Below, one piece after another: positions 39,384 to 47,610 of a stretch of DNA of 64,000 nt. The first letter of the stretch is position 1. Every line of letters starts with the position of its first letter. The stretch is from Sulfurimonas hongkongensis (GTDB lineage Bacteria; Campylobacterota; Campylobacteria; Campylobacterales; Sulfurimonadaceae): NCBI RefSeq assembly GCF_000445475.1, contig NZ_AUPZ01000013.1, forward strand, positions 62,001 through 126,000, written 5' to 3'. Made by a program: the position numbers and the translations under genes. The notes beneath the pieces are model-generated. The model was not told the DNA's origin. It made no database searches and worked only from the letters and a program-made list of their open reading frames with translations.

Positions 39384-39403
39384 TTATGATGATTATATCA
39401 TAA
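39384..39403. promoter_or_regulatory. Inverted repeat over the -10 box of the sensor operon
   Basis: TTATGAT (39384-39390) and ATCATAA (39397-39403) form an inverted repeat with six bases between. The minus strand reads TATAAT at 39392-39397, inside it. An operator at the promoter of the binding-protein/kinase/regulator operon is a reasonable reading. Confidence 0.45.
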
Positions 39404-39432
39404 ATGAATCGATTTTTAACGTCTCAGATATA

Positions 39433-39450
39433 AGTAAAATATATTTTACT
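39433..39450. promoter_or_regulatory. 18-base perfect palindrome in the divergent promoter region
   Basis: AGTAAAATATATTTTACT is a perfect palindrome midway between the sensor operon and the formate dehydrogenase island. It may be a regulator-binding site. AT-rich composition makes chance palindromes more likely. Confidence 0.4.
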
Positions 39451-39484
39451 ATTTAAGTATTATGAAAGTTTTATGCAGTTAAAC

Positions 39485-39508
39485 TTTGGTAATATTTTTT
39501 TTACCAAA
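39485..39508 (+). promoter_or_regulatory. Inverted repeat just before the first gene of the formate dehydrogenase island
   Basis: TTTGGTAA (39485-39492) and TTACCAAA (39501-39508) with an 8-base spacer, ending three bases before the GGAG ribosome site. It could be an operator or a leader hairpin. Confidence 0.4.
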
Positions 39509-39521
39509 AAAGGAGTTATAG

Positions 39522-41195
39522 ATGCAAGAGTTTATCTACTATAGTGATAGAGGGCTTGATTTTCCACTTCCTGAGAACATTCTCGTAACTTCGACTCATG
39601 ACAAAGAACAAAAGAGTAATTTTATAGTCTCAAACTCTGAGGAAATCCATGGAGAAGTCATAGCCGATGAGATAGACTTTTACATCTCAAACTCCCAAGA
39701 TCCTATAGCAAAAAAGATTAAAAATGTTGAGAAACTATACGAAATAAACGCCATTCGCTTTGATATGGCGCAAGATGCAAGCTTCAGCCAAGATGTATCT
39801 AAAGAAGTTTTACTCATTGCAACAAAAGAGCAAAGAGAGAGTTTTTTAAAGGCTATGGTTCCAGATGAGTTTAATCTTTTTCATGTCCTACCAGATGCCA
39901 TCAAGTCTATTGATGGGCATATTGGGGCTCTCAGTGCTGTTGTAAATGACTCATTTAAAGATGCTACGCTTAAAGTCTCTCAAATAGTTTGGTTTGGTCG
40001 TGACAAAAAAAAGAAAGAGAGAAGCGGAGTCTTTGACCCACAAGAGAGTTCTATAGATGCAACACTTGCCACACTCAGAGAAAATCTTACAAACTATGAC
40101 TATAAAAAGTTTACTATTTATGATCAAAATATTTGCCAATATCACGAAAGACGAGAAGAAGTTTGCACAAAGTGTGAAGAGGTTTGTCCAACTGTTGCCA
40201 TCATCAAAATCGATGAAAGTAAACATCTAAAGTTTTCACAAATAGATTGTCATGGCTGTGGCGGTTGTATCTCGGTATGTCCTTCTGGTGCACTAGACTA
40301 TGCGCCAACTACGAGAGAGAGCATTTATGAGATGGCTAAACTTTTTCGTGCACACACTCCTTTAGTTATCCCACAAATCATGAGTCTTAAAGGTTTAGAA
40401 GTCTCTTTAAAAGAGAGTATCTTACCTCTTAAGATAGAGGGCGAGAAGTTCCTGCATGAGTCAACTTTTCTGACTCTACTTCAAGAGTCTGGTTCTCAAG
40501 TAATCTTTTACTCAGACTTTTTATCTAAGGGCGTAAAAGACTCCATCTCCATACTAAATCAAATCTATCAAAAAAAGTACAACAAAGATGCAATCTTAGT
40601 AGCTTCAAACAAAGAAGAACTCCAAGATGCGATGGATAGAGCTGAGTTTATAGAAAACTCAAGATATTCATACAATGAGATAGGCTCTAGAAAACGAGAG
40701 GTTTTTTCTCTCAGGCTCTCACATATGATAGGCGAAGAAGATTTGGGAGTAGTAACTACTGGCGAGCATGTCCACTACGCCACTGTAAAGGTTGATCAAG
40801 ACAAATGTACACTCTGTTTAGCTTGTGTTGGAGCTTGTAATGTAGATGCACTTGTAGCAGACCCAAAGACTTATGAGTTAAAACTAAACGCTTCTATCTG
40901 TACGTCTTGTGGATATTGCGAGCCATCATGTCCTGAGAAAGATTGTCTCACACTTGAGAGTGACATTATAGAGTTAAAACCATCTTGGTTTAAAGAGACA
41001 ACACTTGCTAAAGATACTCTTTTTGCTTGTGTTGAGTGTGGGGTAGAGTTTGCGACTACAAAGTCAGTTGAGAAAATTGCTGCGATGATGGGACCTATCT
41101 TTGCCTCGTTTAGTCCAGTAAAACAGAGAACACTTTACTGCTGTGAGAACTGCAAACCAAAACTAATGATAAAAGAAGGACTACTAAATGCGTAA
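39522..41195 (+). CDS. Polyferredoxin-like protein of the formate dehydrogenase island
   Basis: A 557-residue cytoplasmic iron-sulfur protein. Four cysteine clusters fit 4Fe-4S sites: CTKCEEVCP, CHGCGGCISVCP, CTLCLACVGAC and CTSCGYCEPSCP. Two more cysteine pairs near the end (CVECG, CCENCK) could hold zinc. The first 190 residues and the stretch between clusters two and three have no motif I recognise. GGAG lies six bases before the ATG. Its end overlaps the chaperone gene by eight bases. It may carry electrons during maturation or to a soluble partner; no catalytic domain is seen. Confidence 0.85.
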   Translation: MQEFIYYSDRGLDFPLPENILVTSTHDKEQKSNFIVSNSEEIHGEVIADEIDFYISNSQDPIAKKIKNVEKLYEINAIRFDMAQDASFSQDVSKEVLLIATKEQRESFLKAMVPDEFNLFHVLPDAIKSIDGHIGALSAVVNDSFKDATLKVSQIVWFGRDKKKKERSGVFDPQESSIDATLATLRENLTNYDYKKFTIYDQNICQYHERREEVCTKCEEVCPTVAIIKIDESKHLKFSQIDCHGCGGCISVCPSGALDYAPTTRESIYEMAKLFRAHTPLVIPQIMSLKGLEVSLKESILPLKIEGEKFLHESTFLTLLQESGSQVIFYSDFLSKGVKDSISILNQIYQKKYNKDAILVASNKEELQDAMDRAEFIENSRYSYNEIGSRKREVFSLRLSHMIGEEDLGVVTTGEHVHYATVKVDQDKCTLCLACVGACNVDALVADPKTYELKLNASICTSCGYCEPSCPEKDCLTLESDIIELKPSWFKETTLAKDTLFACVECGVEFATTKSVEKIAAMMGPIFASFSPVKQRTLYCCENCKPKLMIKEGLLNA

Positions 41196-41802
41196 TCAAG
41201 AAATAGATAGAGCAAGACTTTTTATATACAACTTACTATCTCTTTTACTTGTGGAAAATCATGTAAAAAATGAACTGCCAGAAATCAAAGAGAACCTAAA
41301 ACTTCTCTCCATCAACTCTTTTGATGATGATGTGATCGAAGCTGCTGCGTCAATCCTACAAAACTTAGAGAGTGGTTCTGATGATGAGTTTTATGTTGAG
41401 TATCAAGAACTGTTTTTAGTACCTTTTTCATCTTTTATCTCTCTTAGTGCCTCGTACTATTATGAGCAAAGAGAGGGTGGAGCTATGCTTTTAAAGGTAA
41501 GAGATATCTTAGCTAAGACTAAGATTAGAAAAGATGAGGCTCATTTTAGTGCTCCTGAAGATCACTTTGGTTTTATCTTTACTTTAGCAGCCTACCTAGT
41601 AGAGCAAGAGATAAAAGGCGAGCTAGATGCAGCTCTGCAAAAAGAGCTTTTTGAAGCGGTTATAAATCCATTTTGCGATGAGATAGCTTATAAAATGATG
41701 TCTAGTGATACAAAGATTTACTCCTATGTTGGAGCAATTTTGGGTAACTTTTGCAACTTTGAGAGATCTTATTTAGATATAGCAAAAATCAAAGCGGCTT
41801 AA
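41188..41802 (+). CDS. TorD-family molybdoenzyme chaperone
   Basis: A 204-residue all-helical protein of the TorD/DmsD type, with the family segment EDHFGFIFTLAAYLVEQE and an earlier YQELFLVPFSSFISLSASYYYEQREGG. Such chaperones bind the Tat signal of a molybdo-enzyme and help insert the cofactor before export. The obvious client is FdhA, and possibly the small Tat protein that follows. Starts inside the preceding gene. Confidence 0.85.
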   Translation: MRNQEIDRARLFIYNLLSLLLVENHVKNELPEIKENLKLLSINSFDDDVIEAAASILQNLESGSDDEFYVEYQELFLVPFSSFISLSASYYYEQREGGAMLLKVRDILAKTKIRKDEAHFSAPEDHFGFIFTLAAYLVEQEIKGELDAALQKELFEAVINPFCDEIAYKMMSSDTKIYSYVGAILGNFCNFERSYLDIAKIKAA

Positions 41803-41818
41803 AAGAGGAGGAGTTAAG

Positions 41819-41859
41819 AGTCACCCTAAGAGTTTATACAAACTTTTAGGGTGGCTTTT
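41819..41859 (+). terminator. Long hairpin with short U tail (attenuator or 3'-end stabiliser)
   Basis: A 17-bp stem with two G-U pairs: AGTCACCCTAAGAGTTT against AAACTTTTAGGGTGGCT around the loop ATAC, then three further T residues. It divides the two accessory genes from the structural genes of the island. Partial termination here would make the chaperone and polyferredoxin transcripts more abundant than fdhABC, or a cut here could stabilise either part. Confidence 0.7.
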
Positions 41860-41885
41860 AACCACAAATAAGAAGAGGAGTGAAT

Positions 41886-42110
41886 ATGTCTGATGAGATA
41901 TTAAAGAGAAGAGACTTTCTAAAACGTGCTGGGATTGCCGCTTCAGTTCTTGCTACTTCAGTAGTCGCAGTAGCTGCTACGACAGAGGATAAGCACAGAG
42001 GAGAAAGCGACAACATGGGAAATGGTGTTGTAACTGGAAACTCAAATAAAAAAGAGATTTTGTACACAAAAACTCAAGCCTGGGAAGAGTTTTACAACTC
42101 AGCTAAATAA
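41886..42110 (+). CDS. Small Tat-exported protein of the formate dehydrogenase island
   Basis: A 74-residue protein with a twin-arginine signal (KRRDFLKRAG), a hydrophobic stretch and a likely cleavage after AVAA, leaving about 45 residues. The mature part has no cysteine and ends in YTKTQAWEEFYNSAK. ATG 41886 is chosen: GAGGAG lies five bases upstream; a GTG two codons earlier is inside that region. Small proteins of this kind precede fdhA in related bacteria (family knowledge). It may be a periplasmic subunit or an export partner of FdhA. Confidence 0.8.
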   Translation: MSDEILKRRDFLKRAGIAASVLATSVVAVAATTEDKHRGESDNMGNGVVTGNSNKKEILYTKTQAWEEFYNSAK

Positions 42111-42112
42111 TA

Positions 42113-42318
42113 AAAACGGACTTGTTCGTTTTGACAATACAACTCTCGAAAAGTTTACTTTTCGTAGCTTTAGGGGGTTGAAAGGGACTTTAGTCCCTCC
42201 TATTAAAACGGACTTGTTCGTTTTGACAATACAACTCTCGAAAAGTTTACTTTTCGTAGCTTTAGGGGGTTGGAAGGGACTTTAGTCCCTCCTATTAAAA
42301 CGGACTTGTTCGTTTTAA
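42113..42318. repeat. 92-bp tandem repeat (2.2 copies), each with three hairpins
   Basis: Two full units, 42113-42204 and 42205-42296, differ at one base; a third start (42297-42318) is cut short. Each unit holds three hairpins in a row. AAAACG/CGTTTT has the loop GACTTGTT, CGAAAAG/CTTTTCG has the loop TTTA, and AGGGACT/AGTCCCT has a TT loop. The repeat fills most of the 235 bases between the small Tat gene and fdhA. Confidence 0.95.
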
Positions 42319-42345
42319 TATATAAATAATAGAAGGAAGAATAAA

Positions 42346-45144
42346 ATGAAAATGCTTAAAAGCTTTGGAAGAAGAAGTTTTTTAAAAATGGCTTCACTTG
42401 CAACGGCTACAACAGCAACTTCTGCATTTGCTAGCAATAGCGTCTTAAGAGGTGCAACCAAGGATGAGATTAGAAATCCATATCCTGGCTCAAAACTCAT
42501 TAAGACCATTTGTACGCACTGTTCAGTAGGTTGTGGAGTTATAGCTGAAGTTCAAAACAATGTATGGGTTCGTCAAGAAGTAGCTCACGATCACCCTATT
42601 AGTCATGGAGGTCACTGCTGTAAAGGTGCCGATATGATTGATAAAGTTAGAGGTACAAACAGACTCAAATATCCAACTGCTAAAGTAAATGGCAAATGGA
42701 CAAGACTTGACTGGGATAAGGCTATGAGCCAGATTTCAGACCAACTCATTGGCATCAGAGAAAAATATGGTGCAGATGCAGTTCAGTTTTTAGGTTCTGC
42801 GAAATGTAGTAACGAGCAAGCTTACTATATAAGAAAGTTCGCTGCTATGTTTGGAACAAACAACATAGATCACCAAGCTAGAATTTGACATAGTCCAACA
42901 GTTGCCGGTGTGGCAAATACATGGGGTTATGGAGCTATGACAAATCATCTAGGTGATATGCAAAACTCAAAAGCTATTATAATTTTTGGAGCAAATCCAG
43001 CGTCTAATCATCCGATTGCGATGCAACATATACTCAAGTCAAAAGAGCAAAATGGTGCAAAGATTATTGTAGTCGATCCAAGATATACAAAAACTGCTGC
43101 AAAGAGTGATCTATATTGTCGCATAAGAACAGGTACTGATATTGCATTTTTATACGGAATGATAAGACTCATCCGTGATAACAAATGGTATGACAAATCT
43201 TTTATAGACTCAAGAGTCTATGGAATGGATGAGATTTTTAAAGAGTGTGAAGAATACACTCCAGAGCACGTAGAAGATGTAACAGGATGTCCAAAAGAGA
43301 TTCTTATCCAAGCTACAACTGCCTTTGCAACAGCAGATCCAGGTTGTCTTATTTGGAACCAAGGATGGACTCAACATACTGTAGGTTCATCAAACACAAG
43401 GCTAGGTTCAATCCTACAACTCGTACTTGGAAACATGGGTAAACCAGGTGGTGGAACTAATATCCTAAGAGGTCATGACAATGTTCAAGGATCTACAGAT
43501 ATGGGTTGCCTCTCTGATACTCTTCCGGGATATTATGGGCTTGCTGAGGGTTCATGGAAGTACTTTGCATCTCAATGGAAAGTGGACTATGACTGGTTAA
43601 AAGGCCGCTTTAAGTCTCAAAAGATGATGGAATCAAAAGGCTTTAGTCTGAGTCTCTGGATTCACGGTGTTTTAGATGAAGCAAATGCTAAAAACAACGC
43701 TGACACTCCTATTAAAGCACTAGTATGTATAGGAAATGGAATTTCAACTATTACTCAAACAGACAAAGTTAAAGCAGCACTTGATAAGCTAGACTTGGTT
43801 GTTTTTATAGACCCATATGTAAATGATGCTGCAGTAATTACGACAAGAGAGAACAATCTTTATATGCTACCAGCAGCATCTCAGGTTGAGTGTTCTGGAA
43901 CTGTTGTAAACACGGGAAGAACTGCACAGTGGAGAAGTAAGGTTATAGAGCCTCTTTATGAAGCAAGACCAGATGAAGAGATTCTGTTTGACTTTGCAAA
44001 AAGAATGGGTTTTTATGATGAGTATACAGCTGGTATGGGCAAAGGCAGAGAGTTTACTTGGCCAGAAGATGCAACAGATGAGATAGCTAGAATCTTAAAA
44101 ACTGTTGGTTTTCAAGGCAGAACAGCTGCAAGAGTTAAAAAGCATACTCTTAATTGGCATCTCTTTGATACAACTTCACTCAAAGGAAGAGGTCCAGTAT
44201 CTAAAGAGTATTATGGATTGCCATGGCCTTGTTGGACGCAGGAACATCCAGGAAGCCCTGTTTTATACAATGTAAATCTGCCAGTTAGTCAAGGTGGAAT
44301 GGGTTTTAGAACTAGATTTGGCACTGAGCGTAATGGTGTATCTCTACTAGCAGCTCAAGGCGTGGCACCTGTTGGTTCACGCATTAAAGGTGGATATGAT
44401 GAGATTACTTCTAAAAACATAGAAGAACTGAGTGGTATCAAGCTAACAGATGAAGAGAAGAAACTCGTTGAGGGTAAAAACTGGAAGACTGATGATAGTG
44501 GTATACTCGTTAGAAATGCTCTTGCAGCTGGACTTGCTCCTTATGGAAATGCAAGAGCTAGAACTATTGTTTGGGGCTTTAGAGATGAGATTCCAAAACA
44601 TAGAGAGCCTCTGCACTCATTTAGACATGATTTGATTAAAAGATATCCAGCAGTAGCAGATATAGAGAATCACTACAGAACAAATGTTCGTTATGCAAGT
44701 GAACAAACTGCTAAAAACTGGGTTGCAGAACATCCTATAAATATAGTCTCAGGAAGAGTAGTTGAGCATATGGGAACAGGAACTGAGACAAGAGCATCTA
44801 AGTATCTATCTGAACTCTCAGGAGAGATGTATGGTGAACTCCATCCAGAACTAGCTGCAAAACTAGGTCTCAAAGATGGCGAAATGATGTGGGTCTATGG
44901 TACTGGAGAGGGTAAGATTAAAATTAAGTGTAGATACTCTTATAGAGTAGACAAGAGTTCTGTCTTTTTACCTCAAAACTTCTCTGGAGTTTGGAGTGGC
45001 GAGAGCTTAGAGAGTAGATATCCAGCAGGAACTGCTCCTCATAGTTTTGGTGAGAACTCTAACCAAGTTACAAGTTACGGTTACGATCAACAGACTTCTT
45101 GTCCAGAGACTAAGTGTTCTTTGGTAAGAATTGAGAGAGCATAG
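42346..45144 (+). CDS. fdhA: Formate dehydrogenase large subunit, selenoprotein
   Basis: A 932-residue molybdo/tungsto-enzyme read through an in-frame UGA. It has a Tat signal (RR at 9-10, GRRSFLKM) and a 4Fe-4S site formed by C56, C59, C63 and C91. Codon 181 (42886-42888) is TGA in the context ARI-U-HSPTVAG, exactly where this family has selenocysteine or cysteine. A SECIS-like hairpin follows. Downstream domains continue in the same frame to the C-terminal molybdopterin-binding region (ELHPELAAKLGLKDGEMMWVYG). It oxidises formate in the periplasm. It would appear as two separate genes if UGA were taken as stop. Confidence 0.96.
42886..42916 (+). promoter_or_regulatory. Selenocysteine UGA and bacterial SECIS hairpin in fdhA
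   Basis: UGA at 42886-42888 is followed by a hairpin, TTGCC (42902-42906) with GGCAA (42912-42916) and loop GGTGT. The loop GGU falls at +19 to +21 after the UGA. From memory, this is the position and apical sequence (GGUCU) of the E. coli fdhF element that SelB binds. Confidence 0.88.
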
Positions 45145-45154
45145 GAGAAGTAAA

Positions 45155-45745
45155 ATGAGTAAGCCAGAATATGCGAGAATGAAATTTTACTGCGATGAGA
45201 ATCTTTGTATTGACTGTAATGGTTGTGTTGTAGCTTGTAAAGAGGCTCACGAGGTTCCAGTTGGAGTAAATAGAAGAAAAGTTGTAACTATCAACGAGGG
45301 TATTGTAGGTAAAGAGATGTCTATCTCTATGGCATGTATGCATTGTAGTGATGCGCCATGTCAGCAAGTATGTCCAGTTGATTGTTTTTATATAAGGGTG
45401 GACGGCATAGTCCTTCACGATAAAGATAAGTGTATAGGTTGTGGATATTGTCTATTTGCTTGTCCTTTTGGTGCACCGCAGTTTCCTCAAGATGGAGCTT
45501 TTGGTACAAAAGGTAAGATGGACAAATGTACAATGTGTGCAGGTGGACCAGAGGAGACTAACTCACCTGCAGAGTTTGCAAAATATGGACAAAACAGAAT
45601 TGCAGAGGGCAAAGTCCCAATGTGTGCATCTATGTGTTCAACTAAGGCCTTGTTAGTTGGTGATTCAAACGAAGTAGCGGCCATTAAAACATATAGATCT
45701 GTAGCTCATGGAAAAGGCATATCAACACAGTCTTACGGTTGGTAG
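45155..45745 (+). CDS. fdhB: Formate dehydrogenase iron-sulfur subunit
   Basis: A 196-residue four-cluster ferredoxin-type subunit: CIDCNGCVVACKEAHEVP, CMHCSDAPCQQVCPVDC, CIGCGYCLFACPFG and CTMCAGG with a later CASMC. It passes electrons from FdhA to the cytochrome b. ATG 45155 is chosen (GGAG seven bases upstream, overlapping the fdhA stop); an ATG at 45131 lies within fdhA. Confidence 0.95.
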   Translation: MSKPEYARMKFYCDENLCIDCNGCVVACKEAHEVPVGVNRRKVVTINEGIVGKEMSISMACMHCSDAPCQQVCPVDCFYIRVDGIVLHDKDKCIGCGYCLFACPFGAPQFPQDGAFGTKGKMDKCTMCAGGPEETNSPAEFAKYGQNRIAEGKVPMCASMCSTKALLVGDSNEVAAIKTYRSVAHGKGISTQSYGW

Positions 45746-45754
45746 GAGTATATT

Positions 45755-46702
45755 ATGCAAAGTAGTACATTTTTTACTAGAAACAAAGCATATATACTTA
45801 CCCTTTTAGGTCTAGGTCTACTTGGTTTTATATTTGTCGGATTTATGATGATTATGGATTGGGAATACTTTTTAAAGTATCCCCTCCATGTTATTTTAAC
45901 CGGAGATACTAGCGGAGTTCTCTCTGAGCCTACTTCAAACTATCAAGCTATGGTAAATGCAGCTTTTGGTCCTAGTTACAACTCTATTGCCCCGGAGATT
46001 ATTCGTGCTAGTAATGAGAGACAAGAGTTTATATGGTGGGTTTTTGTAGCTGAGATTGCAATCTTTTGTTTTATGTATGCAAAGTACGGAAGAAGAGTTG
46101 CAATAGTTACAAATCCTAGTGATGAAGTTGAAGTTTTTTCTCTATTTCATAGAGCTGTGATTTGGTTAAATATTATCATAATTTCTGCTTTAATAATTAC
46201 AGGTTTTAACATAACTTGGGGTATGCGCTCAGGTGGGGGAGATCTAGTAGCTTTTCTAAGAGCCTCACATGAGATGCTAGGTCTTGTCTGGCTTCCTTTA
46301 TGGTTTGCTATGACCATTATCGCATTTAAAGATGCAAAGATTCTTTTTAATAACTCTTTAACAAAAAAGTTGATTTTAAAAGGCAATTATTCGCCAATGA
46401 GAAGAGTTATCTTTATAGTCTTTGTTATTATGGGGGCTAGTCTACTCTTTAGCGGTATAGTTATTTGGTATATTGATCCTGATGCCTTTACGCACAGTGA
46501 GTTTATTCAACTTAAGAGATATTTACTCTATGTCCATTTTGGAGCTAGCGTACTGATCATGTTTTTCTTGATGGATTTTGTTTACTCGGTAATGATCGCA
46601 GTAAAAGGAAATCTTAAAGGTTTAATCACAGGAAAGTATCCACGAGAACATCTTGAGCAGTTAGCACCAGATGTTTTAGAGGATATTGAAGAAAAAAGGT
46701 AG
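45755..46702 (+). CDS. fdhC: Formate dehydrogenase cytochrome b subunit
   Basis: A 315-residue membrane protein with an N-terminal helix and four further helices typical of the FdnI/FdoI di-heme cytochrome b family. Histidines that could bind heme are in LFHRAVIWLN, SHEMLGLVWLPLW and YVHFGASVLIMFF. It hands electrons to menaquinone. It follows fdhB by nine bases and precedes fdhD by six. Confidence 0.93.
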   Translation: MQSSTFFTRNKAYILTLLGLGLLGFIFVGFMMIMDWEYFLKYPLHVILTGDTSGVLSEPTSNYQAMVNAAFGPSYNSIAPEIIRASNERQEFIWWVFVAEIAIFCFMYAKYGRRVAIVTNPSDEVEVFSLFHRAVIWLNIIIISALIITGFNITWGMRSGGGDLVAFLRASHEMLGLVWLPLWFAMTIIAFKDAKILFNNSLTKKLILKGNYSPMRRVIFIVFVIMGASLLFSGIVIWYIDPDAFTHSEFIQLKRYLLYVHFGASVLIMFFLMDFVYSVMIAVKGNLKGLITGKYPREHLEQLAPDVLEDIEEKR

Positions 46703-46708
46703 TCTGGC

Positions 46709-47539
46709 ATGACTAAATTAATGACAATCACAGAGATTTTACAACTGCATCCTAACTTAGGTGAGCACACTAAAAGAGTGGTCATAGAGAGGTTTGATTT
46801 AGATGGAGTCGATACCTTTGAAGATTATGTTATAAAAGAGCAAAGAGTCAAGTTTTTTCTAAATGGAGTAAAGTTTCTATCAGTTATGTGCATCGCAAAA
46901 TATCAAGATGCACATATTGTAGGTTTTTTACTCTCAGAAGCTGTTATAAAGAGTCTTGATGATGTTAAGAGTCTTAAAGTTAGTGATGATGGGCTAAGTG
47001 TTTATGTAGATGCAGATGTCTCACAAGAGGGTTATGATAATCTCTTTAAAGAAAAGACTCTAACCTCAGGCTGTTGTATCGGTGTAACAGGAAATGCAGA
47101 GGAGCTTTTTAAATGCTCATTTATTAGCACCGACTACACTATTAGTGCAGAAGATGCACTAAAGACAATGAGAAGTTTTTCAAAGCCATCTGAGCTATTT
47201 GATAACACTGGTTGTGTGCACAAAGCAAGGCTTGTTTTAGAAGATGGTAGCTCTTTTGAAGCCGAGGACATAGGAAGACACAACGCTATTGATAAAGTTG
47301 TTGGTCTTGCATGCTTATCTAGAAAAGATATTCAAAGATCTGTTTTATATGCAAGCGGAAGATTATCTATGGAGATGGTGGTAAAGTGTGTTATGCACAA
47401 GATTCCCATAGTGATATCTAAAGCCGCTGTTACATTTCAAGGTATAAAAGCAGCAAATGAACATGGCATCACACTTGTCGGCTTTGCAAGAGGAAATAAG
47501 ATGAATCTATATACTCATTCAGCTAGAATAGGAGTATAA
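46709..47539 (+). CDS. fdhD: Formate dehydrogenase sulfurtransferase FdhD, divergent active-site loop
   Basis: A 276-residue protein that in E. coli moves sulfur from the cysteine desulfurase IscS to the FdhA molybdenum cofactor. EDIGRHNAIDKVVG and YASGRLSMEMVVKCVMHKIPIVISKAAVT are the diagnostic motifs. The active loop normally reads as a CxxC (C121 and C124 in E. coli); here it reads SGCCIGVTGN, with adjacent C122 and C123. The first essential cysteine is kept, the spacing of the second changed. Encoded directly after fdhC. Confidence 0.92.
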   Translation: MTKLMTITEILQLHPNLGEHTKRVVIERFDLDGVDTFEDYVIKEQRVKFFLNGVKFLSVMCIAKYQDAHIVGFLLSEAVIKSLDDVKSLKVSDDGLSVYVDADVSQEGYDNLFKEKTLTSGCCIGVTGNAEELFKCSFISTDYTISAEDALKTMRSFSKPSELFDNTGCVHKARLVLEDGSSFEAEDIGRHNAIDKVVGLACLSRKDIQRSVLYASGRLSMEMVVKCVMHKIPIVISKAAVTFQGIKAANEHGITLVGFARGNKMNLYTHSARIGV

Positions 47540-47550
47540 AAAAGATTTTC

Positions 47551-47595
47551 GTAGGTACTTCCATCTGCTTCTTTTAGCTAAGAAGAAGTACCTAC
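47551..47595 (+). promoter_or_regulatory. Hairpin between fdhD and the desulfurase-like gene
   Basis: GTAGGTACTTC (47551-47561) pairs perfectly with GAAGTACCTAC (47585-47595). An inner CTTCT/AGAAG pairing extends it. No T run follows, so it is probably not a terminator. It ends 15 bases before the next start and may control or separate that gene. Confidence 0.6.
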
Positions 47596-47610
47596 TTATA
47601 GAGGTTAAAA

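Noticed and set aside
42113-42318. CRISPR array
   Set aside because: Only two adjacent 92-bp units with no unique spacers; it is a tandem repeat of hairpins.
42346-42888. fdhA as a truncated gene or pseudogene ending at TGA 42886
   Set aside because: The downstream frame continues without change, the TGA lies at the family's selenocysteine position, and a SECIS-like hairpin follows.
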